Origin: Methylomicrobium sp. wino1
GTDB lineage: Bacteria; Pseudomonadota; Gammaproteobacteria; Methylococcales; Methylomonadaceae
Direction: 5' to 3'
Length of the DNA stretch: 64,000 bases
Assembly (NCBI RefSeq): GCF_003932755.1
Contig: NZ_CP024202.1
Coordinates: 3,844,001 to 3,908,000, forward strand
The notes below the pieces were generated by a model. It was not told the origin of the DNA and did not search any database. It was given only the letters and a program-made list of their open reading frames with translations. This document shows, piece by piece, positions 1 to 8,769 of this stretch. A program made the translations under genes and the position numbers. Each line of letters opens with the position of its first letter. The stretch's first letter is position 1.

Positions 1-51
1 GCGATCCGAAACATCGATGGTGCATCCCATCGCACCATTGATCAAAAACAC
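1..51 (-). CDS. pabC: Aminodeoxychorismate lyase, N-terminus only
   Basis: Partial gene running off the left edge; only about 17 codons are visible. Reading the minus strand from a GTG at 49-51 gives a peptide starting VFLINGAMGCTIDVSDR, which fits the start of PabC (short strand, then a D-R-G-F motif that would continue outside the window). A GAGG Shine-Dalgarno sits five bases upstream. The gene lies 28 bp after fabF, the usual place of pabC in gammaproteobacterial fab operons. PabC makes 4-aminobenzoate for folate. The call rests on a very short stretch plus context. Confidence 0.55.
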   Translation of the reverse strand, partial: MFLINGAMGCTIDVSDR

Positions 52-79
52 CGGAACCTCGCCTATATCATCGAGCCAA

Positions 80-1324
80 TTATTCGAATCGCTTAAAAAC
101 CAACGTACCGTTAGTCCCGCCGAAGCCGAAAGAATTCGACAAAGCGATTTTCATCTCCATATCCCGAGCAACATTCGGTACATAATCCAAATCGCATTCG
201 GGGTCTTGGTTTTCCAAGTTAATGGTAGGCGGCGCTATTTGATTTTTGAGGCTTAAGGCTGTCAGTACCGCTTCGATGCCTCCTGCAGCACCCAAGAGAT
301 GCCCTATCATCGACTTGGTCGAACTAATGGCAACTTTATAAGCATGATCACCCAAGGCGGATTTCATCGCCTGTGTTTCACCGAGATCGCCGGCGGGCGT
401 GGAAGTACCATGCGCATTGATATAGTCGACATCTTCAGGATTCAGACCGGCGTCGCGTAATGCATTTTTCATGCATCGAGCGGCGCCTTCTCCGCCAGGT
501 GAAGGCGAAGTCATGTGATAAGCGTCTCCGCTCATGCCGTAACCCACGAGTTCGGCATAAATTTTCGCACCGCGTGCTTTAGCATGTTCCAGCTCTTCCA
601 GAACAACAACACCGGCACCATCGCTTAACACAAAGCCGTCACGATCTCGATCCCATGGGCGACTTGCACGTTGCGGATCATCGTTTCTTCTCGATAAGGC
701 TTTCGCTGACGCAAATCCGCCCATCGCGGTTGGTGAAGTAGTACAACGCTCGGCGCCTCCGGCAATCATCACGTCGACATCACCGTATTTAATCATTCTA
801 GCGGCATCGCCAATATTATGCGTGCCGGTTGAGCAGGCGGTAACAATCGCAAAATTAGGCCCTTTTAAGCCATATTTAATCGATAGATTACCGGAAATCA
901 TATTAATAATATTGCCGGGTACAAAAAACGGTGAAATACGCCGCGGCCCGCTTTTCTCATAGAGCGCGTAACAGTCTTCAATACCTGTTATCCCACCTAT
1001 TCCCGAACCTATTGCCACACCGATTCTTTCGGCATTATTATCATCGACCTCGATGCCGGAATCCTCGAACGCTTGGGATCCTGCGGCTAATCCGTAATGT
1101 ATAAAACCGTCCATGCGTTTTGCGTCTTTTTCAGGAATATATTGAGAGATATCGAAGTTTCTTATTACGCCACCGAAAGTCGTGGCAAAAGCAGAAATAT
1201 CGAAAGAATCAATGGAGGATATACCGCTTTTACCATTGACGATTCCGTCCCAGGTTTCCGAAACTGTGTTAGCTAAAGGCGTAACCGCGCCTAGTCCAGT
1301 TATTACAACTCGGCGTGTGCTCAA
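80..1324 (-). CDS. fabF: Beta-ketoacyl-ACP synthase II (FabF)
   Basis: Condensing enzyme that elongates acyl-ACP with malonyl-ACP in cytoplasmic fatty-acid synthesis. The nucleophile Cys is in the VTACSTG motif at about residue 164. The two catalytic His lie in NAHGTSTPAGD and in the IGHLLGAAGG region. A TTG at 1322-1324 gives LSTRRVVITGLG and 414 aa, close to the usual 413. A longer reading frame from 1393 only adds residues that run into a repeat element, so I reject it. The Shine-Dalgarno before the TTG is weak. Last fab gene of the cluster, after acpP and before pabC. Confidence 0.95.
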   Translation of the reverse strand: MSTRRVVITGLGAVTPLANTVSETWDGIVNGKSGISSIDSFDISAFATTFGGVIRNFDISQYIPEKDAKRMDGFIHYGLAAGSQAFEDSGIEVDDNNAERIGVAIGSGIGGITGIEDCYALYEKSGPRRISPFFVPGNIINMISGNLSIKYGLKGPNFAIVTACSTGTHNIGDAARMIKYGDVDVMIAGGAERCTTSPTAMGGFASAKALSRRNDDPQRASRPWDRDRDGFVLSDGAGVVVLEELEHAKARGAKIYAELVGYGMSGDAYHMTSPSPGGEGAARCMKNALRDAGLNPEDVDYINAHGTSTPAGDLGETQAMKSALGDHAYKVAISSTKSMIGHLLGAAGGIEAVLTALSLKNQIAPPTINLENQDPECDLDYVPNVARDMEMKIALSNSFGFGGTNGTLVFKRFE

Positions 1325-1401
1325 TGTATTGTACCCGAAGTTAATTTTAAAGAGGGGATATTTAGGCATGCATAAGTGGACAGTGACAAGCATCCACTTA
1401 C

Positions 1402-1546
1402 ATACTTCGAACGGTCATATTTTCGGTGGTTTGACCCGCTCTTTTGTTCTTTAGCGCTCGCGCCGCAGTTTGCCGCTTACTTCCTTGTATGCGTCGAACA
1501 AAATTATCATGTCATAACTAGCCGAGAACATGACCGTTCGAAATAT
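1402..1546. mobile_element. MITE-like element with terminal inverted repeats
   Basis: Between fabF and acpP. Left end ATACTTCGAACGGTCAT and right end ATGACCGTTCGAAATAT are near-perfect inverted repeats, and no gene lies inside. The interior shares blocks with two other copies at 27671-27834 and 32652-32861 (GCTCTTTTGT near one end, CGAACAAAAT near the other). A short non-autonomous element fits. The mobilising transposase is not in the window. Confidence 0.6.
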
Positions 1547-1555
1547 AAAGCAGTT

Positions 1556-1786
1556 TTATGCGTTTTTTTCGACGTAATCGATCGCTTGTTGAACAGTAGT
1601 GATTTTTTCGGCTTCGTCGTCCGGAATTTCACATTCGAATTCTTCTTCAAGGGCCATGACGAGTTCAACGGTATCCAAAGAGTCTGCACCAAGATCATCG
1701 ACAAAAGAAGCATCGTTAGCGATATCTTCTTTAACACCTAATTGCTCAGCGACAATCTTTTTTACTCTTTCTTCAACATTACTCAT
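1556..1786 (-). CDS. acpP: Acyl carrier protein
   Basis: Acidic 76-aa carrier of the growing acyl chain. The phosphopantetheine serine is Ser36 in the [11 protein letters not shown] motif. The start at 1786 ([10 protein letters not shown]) matches the family; an upstream in-frame Met adds six residues that do not fit. AGGAT lies just upstream. It sits between fabG (142 bp upstream, the longest gap in the cluster, so acpP may have its own promoter) and fabF, with a MITE in the acpP-fabF gap. Confidence 0.97.
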   Translation of the reverse strand: MSNVEERVKKIVAEQLGVKEDIANDASFVDDLGADSLDTVELVMALEEEFECEIPDDEAEKITTVQQAIDYVEKNA

Positions 1787-1928
1787 AATTATTATCCTCA
1801 ACAATGTAAGATTATTTTTAAATCATAATACTTACAATAGTATAGTTATTTGTTTTACTTAGAAATCCCGTCATCTCATTCCAGACGGCGGGGGGAATTA
1901 TACTTGATATTATAAAAATATCACAATA

Positions 1929-2657
1929 TTATGCCATGAACATGCCGCCGTTCACATGCAGCGTTTCTCCGGTGATATACGCGGCGCGTTCCGATGCTAA
2001 ATACGAAACGGCATAAGCAATTTCTTTAGCATCGCCCAATCGGCCTAATGGTATTGATCTCAATAGTGCCTGCTTATGTTCTTCGGCAAGTTCACGGGTC
2101 ATGTCGGTATCTATAAACCCGGGAGCAACTGTATTCACGGTAATTCCGCGCGAACCGACTTCCTTGGCCAAAGATTTGGAAAAACCCACGATACCCGCTT
2201 TTGCGGCGGCATAATTGGCTTGGCCGGCATTGCCGGTCGCACCAACTACCGAGGAAATATTGATAATTCTACCGGTTTTAGTTTTCATCATGCCACGCAA
2301 AACGGCTTTACTCATACGAAAAACTGATGAAAGATTCGTGGTAATAATATCATCCCATTCATCATCCTTCATACGCATCAGTAAGTTATCCCGGGTAATG
2401 CCCGCATTATTGACGAGAACATTAGGAGTCCCAAAATCGTCATTAATGGTTTTTATTACCGCATCAATCGAGTCAGGATCGGCGACATTGAGTTTGATGC
2501 CTGTTCCCGCATCGCCTAAGTAGCCAGCAATCGCTTCAGCGCCCTGATCGCTTGTTGCCGTTCCGATCACAAAAAAATCGTCGGTTGCCAATTGCTCGGC
2601 AATTGCGCGACCGATACCCCTGCTCGCACCGGTCACCAATGCTATTTTTTTAACCAT
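1929..2657 (-). CDS. fabG: 3-oxoacyl-ACP reductase (FabG)
   Basis: NADPH-dependent short-chain dehydrogenase (242 aa) reducing beta-ketoacyl-ACP. Visible motifs: the cofactor loop GASRGIG (residues 10-16), NNAG (about 83-86), and catalytic Ser136, Tyr149 and Lys153 in the SSVVG...YAAAK segment. Its start overlaps the end of fabD by 8 bp, indicating translational coupling. Confidence 0.97.
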   Translation of the reverse strand: MVKKIALVTGASRGIGRAIAEQLATDDFFVIGTATSDQGAEAIAGYLGDAGTGIKLNVADPDSIDAVIKTINDDFGTPNVLVNNAGITRDNLLMRMKDDEWDDIITTNLSSVFRMSKAVLRGMMKTKTGRIINISSVVGATGNAGQANYAAAKAGIVGFSKSLAKEVGSRGITVNTVAPGFIDTDMTRELAEEHKQALLRSIPLGRLGDAKEIAYAVSYLASERAAYITGETLHVNGGMFMA

Positions 2658-3600
2658 TCACTATCTCCAAGGCTTGATTTAATGAGTCAGGATCATAGAT
2701 GCTTAAATGTTCCGCATTTTTGGCAATTCTTTTATTCAAGCCAATGAGCACTTTACCGGGACCGCATTCAACAAACGCCGTAACACCTTGGTCGGACATA
2801 AACTTTATTCCGTCCACCCAACGTACCGGCTTAAATAATTGCTCCTTTAGCGCATTGCGAATGACTTCCGGAGCACTATGGGTGCTGACGTCAACATTGT
2901 GGATTAGGGTGATTCGAGGTGAATCGATGCCGGTTTGCTGTAAGAGGTCTCTTAATTGCTCCGCAGCCGACTGCATTAACGCGCAATGCGAAGGTACGCT
3001 AACCGGAAGCAAAACTGCACGTTTTGCACCAACTTCCTTAGCCTTCGCCATTGCACGCTCGACCGCTGTTTTATCCCCGGCAATAACCACTTGCCCGGGC
3101 GCATTAAAATTAGCCGGCGCAACAACTTCACCTTCGGCCGAATCCTTGCATAGCTTTACGACTTCGTGATCTTCCAGCCCTAAAATTGCAGCCATAGCGC
3201 CCTGCCCGGCCGGAACAGCTTCCTGCATCAGGCGGCCTCTTTCGGAGACTAATTTGATCGCATTTTCATAAGCAATCGCACCAGAGCAAACCAATGCGGT
3301 ATATTCACCCAAACTATGTCCTGCCACCCAACCGGGTTGGACCGAGCACTGTTTATTCCAGATTTTCCACACCGCGTAGCCGGCAGCTAACATGGCCGGT
3401 TGAGTTATTGCCGTTTGATTTAATTTTTCTAAAGGACCGGCTTCAACTATTTCCCATAGGTCATAAGACAACACCTCGGAAGCCTGTTCAAAAGTTTGCT
3501 TAATTTCCGGATAGGCTTCTGCCATGGCCGATAACATACCTACCGACTGGGAACCTTGACCCGGAAAGACGAAAGCCAAATTATAAATTTGTTCAGTCAT
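2650..3600 (-). CDS. fabD: Malonyl-CoA:ACP transacylase (FabD)
   Basis: Transfers malonyl from CoA to ACP. 316 aa. The catalytic Ser96 is in GHSLGE, FVFPGQGSQ lies near the N-terminus, and the catalytic His is in VPSHCALM near residue 206. Starts 11 bp after fabH stops and overlaps fabG. Confidence 0.97.
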   Translation of the reverse strand: MTEQIYNLAFVFPGQGSQSVGMLSAMAEAYPEIKQTFEQASEVLSYDLWEIVEAGPLEKLNQTAITQPAMLAAGYAVWKIWNKQCSVQPGWVAGHSLGEYTALVCSGAIAYENAIKLVSERGRLMQEAVPAGQGAMAAILGLEDHEVVKLCKDSAEGEVVAPANFNAPGQVVIAGDKTAVERAMAKAKEVGAKRAVLLPVSVPSHCALMQSAAEQLRDLLQQTGIDSPRITLIHNVDVSTHSAPEVIRNALKEQLFKPVRWVDGIKFMSDQGVTAFVECGPGKVLIGLNKRIAKNAEHLSIYDPDSLNQALEIVNG

Positions 3601-3611
3601 TCATTTATTCT

Positions 3612-4595
3612 CTAGTATTTGATTAAAGCGGAACCCCATGTAAACCCTGCACCGAAAGCCTCCAATAAGAGCACTTGACCGCGCTGAATTCGCCCGTCTC
3701 TAATACCTTCATTCAATGCCAGCAACACGGACGCAGATGAAGTATTACCTTGAGTTTCTAATGTCAATATGACGTTATCCATCGACATTTTAAGCTTCTT
3801 AGCGGTTGCAGCAATGATTCTCGTATTGGCTTGATGGGGGACCAGCCAGTCGATTTCGGAGCGTTCCATATTGTTTGCCGCCAAAGTTTCATCGACTATT
3901 TGGCCGAGTGTATTGACAGCGATCTTAAATACCTCGTTCCCGCGCATATTGACATAGCCGAGTTCATCACGATTAGACTCTGCCGCGACTTGCGGATTAG
4001 GTAAATAGAGTAACTCTTCATATCCGCCGTCCGAGTGGATATGGGTCGATAAAATGCCCGGACTATCGGAAGCTTGCAATAAAACGGCGCCGGCGCCATC
4101 GCCGAAGAGGATGCAGGTACTTCTATCGGTCCAATCCATGATCCGAGAATAGATTTCGGTGCCGACAATCAAAACGGTTTTGGCCGCGCCTGACTTAATA
4201 TATTGGTCGGCAATACTTAATGCATAGATGGTGCCCGAACAAGCGGCTTGAATATCGAATGCTACACAATTTTTGATATTCAAACGCTCTTGCAATAAAC
4301 AGCCGGTGCTCGGATAAACGCGATCCGGCGTCCCAGTCGCGACAATAATCATCTCTATTTGCTCCGGAGCTATGCCTGCCGCCGCAATAGCTTGGCGTGC
4401 GGCAATTTCTCCCATGCTTGACGCCGTCTCGTCGGGAGCGGCGATGCGGCGACTTTTAATGCCGGTGCGCTCATAAATCCAAGCATCAGAGGTATCGACG
4501 ATTTTTGAAATTTCATCGTTTGTGCGGATTTGCTTAGGCAAATAACCGCCTGTGCCAATTATTCTTGAGTGATATATTTTTGAGCGATCGGTCAT
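3612..4595 (-). CDS. fabH: Beta-ketoacyl-ACP synthase III (FabH)
   Basis: Initiates fatty-acid synthesis by condensing acetyl-CoA with malonyl-ACP. 327 aa. Catalytic Cys119 in QAACSGT, His in LVPHQAN and Asn in TQGNTSSAS make the thiolase-fold triad. The start overlaps the stop of plsX by 4 bp. Confidence 0.97.
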   Translation of the reverse strand: MTDRSKIYHSRIIGTGGYLPKQIRTNDEISKIVDTSDAWIYERTGIKSRRIAAPDETASSMGEIAARQAIAAAGIAPEQIEMIIVATGTPDRVYPSTGCLLQERLNIKNCVAFDIQAACSGTIYALSIADQYIKSGAAKTVLIVGTEIYSRIMDWTDRSTCILFGDGAGAVLLQASDSPGILSTHIHSDGGYEELLYLPNPQVAAESNRDELGYVNMRGNEVFKIAVNTLGQIVDETLAANNMERSEIDWLVPHQANTRIIAATAKKLKMSMDNVILTLETQGNTSSASVLLALNEGIRDGRIQRGQVLLLEAFGAGFTWGSALIKY

Positions 4596-5620
4596 AAACT
4601 CTCTCTTTTCGATAAAATGGTTTCGACCTGCTCGCCTATCTTTCTAATGACGCCTTTGGAAACTTCTATTTCCGCCAATTGCACGGCCGTTTTAAACGCC
4701 AGAGCATCCGCACCGCCATGGCTTTTGATCACAAGACCATTCAAGCCAAGAAAACTGGCGCCATTATACATTCTCGGGTCTATTCTCTGCTTGAAGGATC
4801 GAATGACCGGATAGATTAGCAAACCTGACAGTCGCGTAAAAATATTTTTATTAAACGCTTCTTTCAAAACGGTGCCGATCATCTTAGCCGCGCCCTCGAT
4901 GGATTTTAGAGCCACATTACCGACAAAACCGTCGGCGACAATCAAATCGACCTTGACGTTACCCGCGGTCAAGGAATCCCCTTCTACATAACCTATATAA
5001 TTTAACGATGAGTTTTCAAGCAATTTGGCGGCGGCTTTCACTTGCTCGTTACCTTTAACTTCCTCTTCGCCGATATTGAGTAAACCGACAGTCGGGTTAT
5101 CGGTGTTTTCAACGGCTTTGACCAATTCAGAGCCCATTACCGCGAATTGAAAAAGATGTTCTGCCGTGCAATCGACATTTCCGCCTAAATCTAAAACATG
5201 GGTGTGACCGAATATCGAAGGTATTGTCGAGATAATAGCAGGTCGATCTATGCCAGGAATCATTTTTAAGACAAAGCGCGCGGTCGCCATCAATGCACCG
5301 GTATTGCCCGCACTCACGCAAGCATCGGCTTCGCCGCTCTTAACCAGATTAATCGCGACACGCATTGAGGAATCTTTTTTATTTTTTAAAGCTTTGGAAG
5401 GCGACTCGTCCATGCCGACGCATTGCGATGCATGTCGAATTGAAAGCCGACCGGCAAAATCGACCAAAGCCTGAGACAGATGATCTTTTAGCACGACTTC
5501 GTCGCCGACTAAGATCAGTTTTAAGTTTGGATTGTTCTTTAAGCAATCCAATGACGCCGGAATAGTTACTGCGGGCCCATGGTCCCCGCCCATCGCATCA
5601 ATTGAAATTGTTAAACTCAC
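4592..5620 (-). CDS. plsX: Phosphate acyltransferase PlsX
   Basis: Makes acyl-phosphate from acyl-ACP for phospholipid synthesis; peripheral membrane protein. 342 aa starting [15 protein letters not shown], a signature of the family, from a GTG start (5618-5620). First gene of the part of the cluster downstream of the terminator-like hairpin at 5636-5689. Confidence 0.96.
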   Translation of the reverse strand: MSLTISIDAMGGDHGPAVTIPASLDCLKNNPNLKLILVGDEVVLKDHLSQALVDFAGRLSIRHASQCVGMDESPSKALKNKKDSSMRVAINLVKSGEADACVSAGNTGALMATARFVLKMIPGIDRPAIISTIPSIFGHTHVLDLGGNVDCTAEHLFQFAVMGSELVKAVENTDNPTVGLLNIGEEEVKGNEQVKAAAKLLENSSLNYIGYVEGDSLTAGNVKVDLIVADGFVGNVALKSIEGAAKMIGTVLKEAFNKNIFTRLSGLLIYPVIRSFKQRIDPRMYNGASFLGLNGLVIKSHGGADALAFKTAVQLAEIEVSKGVIRKIGEQVETILSKRESL

Positions 5621-5635
5621 GCCTGCGAATGACCC

Positions 5636-5689
5636 TAAAAAATAAGATGCTCAACCGAGTCGGACAAATCCGGTCCGGTTGAGCATCTT
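5636..5689 (-). terminator. Rho-independent terminator between rpmF and plsX
   Basis: A perfect 14-bp inverted repeat: AAGATGCTCAACCG at 5644-5657 pairs with CGGTTGAGCATCTT at 5676-5689. Read on the minus strand it is followed immediately by ATTTTTTA. It lies after the rpmF stop and before the plsX GTG, so it should end or attenuate yceD-rpmF transcripts before the fab genes. Confidence 0.85.
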
Positions 5690-5712
5690 GATATAAAAGA
5701 AATCGACTTAAC

Positions 5713-5895
5713 TTAATCTTCGTCGTTAGTGTTCACGATTTGGCGGCCTTTGAAAAAACCATCGGGGCTGACGTGATGACGCAGGTGAGTTTCTCCAGTC
5801 AACGGATCCTGAGATAGGGTCTTACTGGTTAACGAATCATGAGAACGACGTTGTCCACGTCTTGAGCGGGTTACTTTGCTTTTTTGTACAGCCAT
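5713..5895 (-). CDS. rpmF: Ribosomal protein bL32
   Basis: 60-aa basic protein of the large ribosomal subunit. The N-terminus [20 protein letters not shown] is characteristic. Its ATG overlaps the yceD stop (TAATG). It lacks the CxxC zinc motif, as in many gammaproteobacteria. Confidence 0.97.
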   Translation of the reverse strand: MAVQKSKVTRSRRGQRRSHDSLTSKTLSQDPLTGETHLRHHVSPDGFFKGRQIVNTNDED

Positions 5896-6419
5896 TATTT
5901 CACTCCAGTATGCTTTAGTTTGGCTAAAATTGAAAAAGGGTTATTAGAATTCGATTGTTCGACATGTAAAGCGCCTTGCTGATCGTGACTAACTTCTGTT
6001 TTAAGACAAGCATCCGTATGCCGCGGAAAATCAGGCAGAGCGAGTAACAGCTCATCCTCAACAATATCTTTGAGAGGAATTTTCCCTTCCACCACCAGCA
6101 AAGGCTCGTAATCTTGCGGTAACCGATCCGCTTCATCCAGTGAGCTGACGATTCCGAGCTTAATGTTGTTTTCTATATGCCAATCCATTGCATTTAAACA
6201 ATTTTGACACGCCACGGTCAAAGTCGCTGCAATTTTCCCTTCAATGCTTGCCAGTCGTCCTTGTCTACTAAAAAAAAGCTCAACAGCGGCAACGCCCGAG
6301 TCATCTTTTAGCAATGGCGCTAAACGACTTAGGCTTTTTAGTTTTATTTGTCCCGAGAGTTCGCTATGCTTATCAGCAAAACTCAGAGGGTCTATAAGTT
6401 CGGGTAATCGATCCAACAT
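5895..6419 (-). CDS. yceD: YceD/DUF177 protein, 23S rRNA accumulation factor
   Basis: 174 aa with the start at [11 protein letters not shown] (6419). An upstream TTG frame adds 15 poorly fitting residues. It has the DUF177 core with a Cys pair (CQNCLNAM) and an acidic middle. The family is always next to rpmF and is linked to 23S rRNA accumulation. Divergent from maf. Confidence 0.9.
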   Translation of the reverse strand: MLDRLPELIDPLSFADKHSELSGQIKLKSLSRLAPLLKDDSGVAAVELFFSRQGRLASIEGKIAATLTVACQNCLNAMDWHIENNIKLGIVSSLDEADRLPQDYEPLLVVEGKIPLKDIVEDELLLALPDFPRHTDACLKTEVSHDQQGALHVEQSNSNNPFSILAKLKHTGVK

Positions 6420-6477
6420 AACCGGGCAATGATAGCCGTAATATAGTACTTCGTCAAACCGCAATCAAACTTTCTAA

Positions 6478-7062
6478 ATGGCATTAAAACATCTGGTCCT
6501 CGCCTCATCTTCCGAATATCGACAATTTTTGTTACGAAAATTGCACTTGGAATTTATTTGCGCTTCGCCGCAACTCGATGAAATACCTCTACCCGATGAG
6601 TCTCCTAGACAGACTGCCCTCCGACTTAGCAAAGCCAAGGCCAGCGAATTAATCGGAAAATTCCCCAACAGTTTGATTATCGGTTCCGACCAAGTCGCGG
6701 TACTCAATGGTTTCCGGCTTAGTAAGCCGGGCAACAGAAAAAACACCACTGAACAACTATTAGCCGCATCAGGTCAATGCATGACATTTTACACAGGGGT
6801 AGCGGTTGCAAACAGTTTAACCGGTGAATTAATTAGCGATATCGATGAATGCCATGTTTATTTCAAAAAATTAACGCAGACCACCATTGACCGTTATGTC
6901 GATTTGGAAAAACCGTTTAATTGTGCGGGAGGATTCAAATCGGAAGGAATGGGTATCGTTTTAATGAACAAAATTGAAGGCGACGATCCTAATGCCCTGA
7001 TCGGACTGCCTTTAATCAAATTGATTGGCTTGCTGGAAAGATTTGGCGTCAAGGTGATTTAG
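6478..7062 (+). CDS. Maf/YceF nucleotide pyrophosphatase
   Basis: House-cleaning nucleoside triphosphate pyrophosphatase, 194 aa. LVLASSSEYRQFLL at the N-terminus and IIGSDQVAV are Maf motifs; the sequence resembles the YceF (7-methyl-GTP) branch. Transcribed away from yceD, the arrangement seen next to yceD-rpmF-plsX in related bacteria. Confidence 0.9.
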   Translation: MALKHLVLASSSEYRQFLLRKLHLEFICASPQLDEIPLPDESPRQTALRLSKAKASELIGKFPNSLIIGSDQVAVLNGFRLSKPGNRKNTTEQLLAASGQCMTFYTGVAVANSLTGELISDIDECHVYFKKLTQTTIDRYVDLEKPFNCAGGFKSEGMGIVLMNKIEGDDPNALIGLPLIKLIGLLERFGVKVI

Positions 7063-7205
7063 GATTTCGCGATACATAACTTCCTGGAGCTATCAGCTTT
7101 ATCGAGCAAACATCCGAACTCTGCATAAAATAGGGAAATTATTTATATCCAAATCCTTATTTCATGCCCGTACCTTTAAGAATTCATTAGCAGCTTTGAA
7201 AAGGT

Positions 7206-8060
7206 TCAATGGAACTGCTTACCCGGAGCCAATATATCGAATGTGGCATTAGACTCATCAACCGCCGCCGCCATCACTTGCTTGATTTTAGCTTCATTAA
7301 GCCGAAGAATAGATAACGTTGATGATGATAAAGTCGACAAAAACTCATCACGCGTTTTACTATCATTCAAATTGATCGCCAAATAAAGCAGATGGGCATC
7401 TAATTTATGGGCCAGCGCCTTTTCCGGATGGAGTTGGTAACGGATCGCTTCCGATATCGACTTGGGGAGCTTCCACGACTCTGCTAATTCCCCGCCCACA
7501 TCAGCACGCGTAAAACCCAAGACTTGCCGCTCTAAATTGGCCAGAAGACGCTTGTTTTGGAGATTATTCTTTAGTATTTGCCGGGATTGGTCGGGCAATT
7601 TAGTGTAGATGACCAGGGCCCCGATGTCGTGTAGTAAACCAGTCAAAAATAATCGTTCGCAATGTAAAACGGCTGCTTTCTTGGCTAGTAATTTAGCAAT
7701 GACCGCGCAATGAATACTTTGTATCCAAAAGTCGGTCATGTTGATTAAGTCATCAGGGATATTATCAAAAGTATCGACAACAGAAGTCGCTAATGCCAAG
7801 CTCTGCAATTCTTCTATTCCGACAATGGTAACGGCTCTGGAAATCGTATCGATTCTTGCTTGAAAACCGTAAAACGAACTATTGACGAGTTTCAATAAAC
7901 GCATACTTAAAGCCGGATCTTTCGATATGACTCTCCCGATATCGACAGCGGTATAGCGAGGGTCACGAACCATTTCCCTAATTTGAAAATAGATATCGGG
8001 CAACGAATAGAGTTTGACGGAGTCTTCGATTAAAGATTTTGCAGTCAAACTCTTTGCCAC
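7206..8060 (-). CDS. HDOD-domain signalling protein
   Basis: 284 aa made almost entirely of one HDOD domain (residues about 15-215), a degenerate HD-like domain used in signalling. Typical segments: SLPDIYFQIREMVRDPRYTA, KDPALSMRLLKLVNSSFYG, TGLLHDIGALV. No output domain is seen. It starts 12 bp after the transglycosylase gene stops, so the two may be co-transcribed. The precise role cannot be read from sequence. Confidence 0.85.
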   Translation of the reverse strand: MAKSLTAKSLIEDSVKLYSLPDIYFQIREMVRDPRYTAVDIGRVISKDPALSMRLLKLVNSSFYGFQARIDTISRAVTIVGIEELQSLALATSVVDTFDNIPDDLINMTDFWIQSIHCAVIAKLLAKKAAVLHCERLFLTGLLHDIGALVIYTKLPDQSRQILKNNLQNKRLLANLERQVLGFTRADVGGELAESWKLPKSISEAIRYQLHPEKALAHKLDAHLLYLAINLNDSKTRDEFLSTLSSSTLSILRLNEAKIKQVMAAAVDESNATFDILAPGKQFH

Positions 8061-8071
8061 CGTTGAGTCCC

Positions 8072-8644
8072 CTACTTGTGATAAAGCGCTAAAACCTGTT
8101 TGACATAGTTACGGGTTTCAGGATAGGGAGGAATAGAATTGTTATACTTTTTTACCGCACCTTCGCCGGCATTATAGGCGGCAACAGCTAATGTTAAATT
8201 TGAATTGAACATCTTCAGCAAATCCTTCAAGTAGCGTGTCCCGCCATTGATATTTTGTACCGGATCGGTACGATCATGAACGCCGTAGCGCTTAGCAGTG
8301 CCCGGCATCAATTGCATCAACCCTACCGCGCCCGCCGAGGAAATTGCTTGGGCATGATAAGCAGATTCCGCCTGAATAACGGCATGCAGCAGCTTTTCAT
8401 CGACCTGATGTTCCGAAGCCGCTTTCGCAATGATATCGTTATATTTCTGCTTATTACCTTTCATTCGACCCACTGCCCAATTATAACTCGAAGGACGGGT
8501 GCGGATGATTCGCTTATAAAACCGGTGGGAAGGCCGATCGGTATAATAAACTTTTCCGTCGGGCGAAACATACTTATAAATATCGGCCGACAAAGCCTTG
8601 GAGAACAAAAAAAAGGCTACACAGAAAAAGAATTTTTTTCGCAT
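8072..8644 (-). CDS. Lytic transglycosylase (SLT) with DUF4124 N-terminus
   Basis: Exported murein hydrolase, 190 aa. A signal peptide (MRKKFFFCVAFFLFSKALSA) is followed by a short DUF4124-type segment (IYKYVSPDGKVYYTDRP) and a C-terminal SLT domain with catalytic Glu in VIQAESAY, plus GLMQLMPGTA and AAYNAGEGAV. The start at 8644 is chosen because it begins the signal peptide and has GGGAA upstream; the longer frame from 8698 would bury the signal. Confidence 0.88.
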   Translation of the reverse strand: MRKKFFFCVAFFLFSKALSADIYKYVSPDGKVYYTDRPSHRFYKRIIRTRPSSYNWAVGRMKGNKQKYNDIIAKAASEHQVDEKLLHAVIQAESAYHAQAISSAGAVGLMQLMPGTAKRYGVHDRTDPVQNINGGTRYLKDLLKMFNSNLTLAVAAYNAGEGAVKKYNNSIPPYPETRNYVKQVLALYHK

Positions 8645-8769
8645 GACTTGTTCCCAATTTTTATATTTCGAACGATCGGTCTCAAGTATGCGTGACAATC
8701 GCCATAAAACCTAAGCTCCATTTCACATAAATACGATCAACACCAGTATAGTTCATATAACTTTATGTT

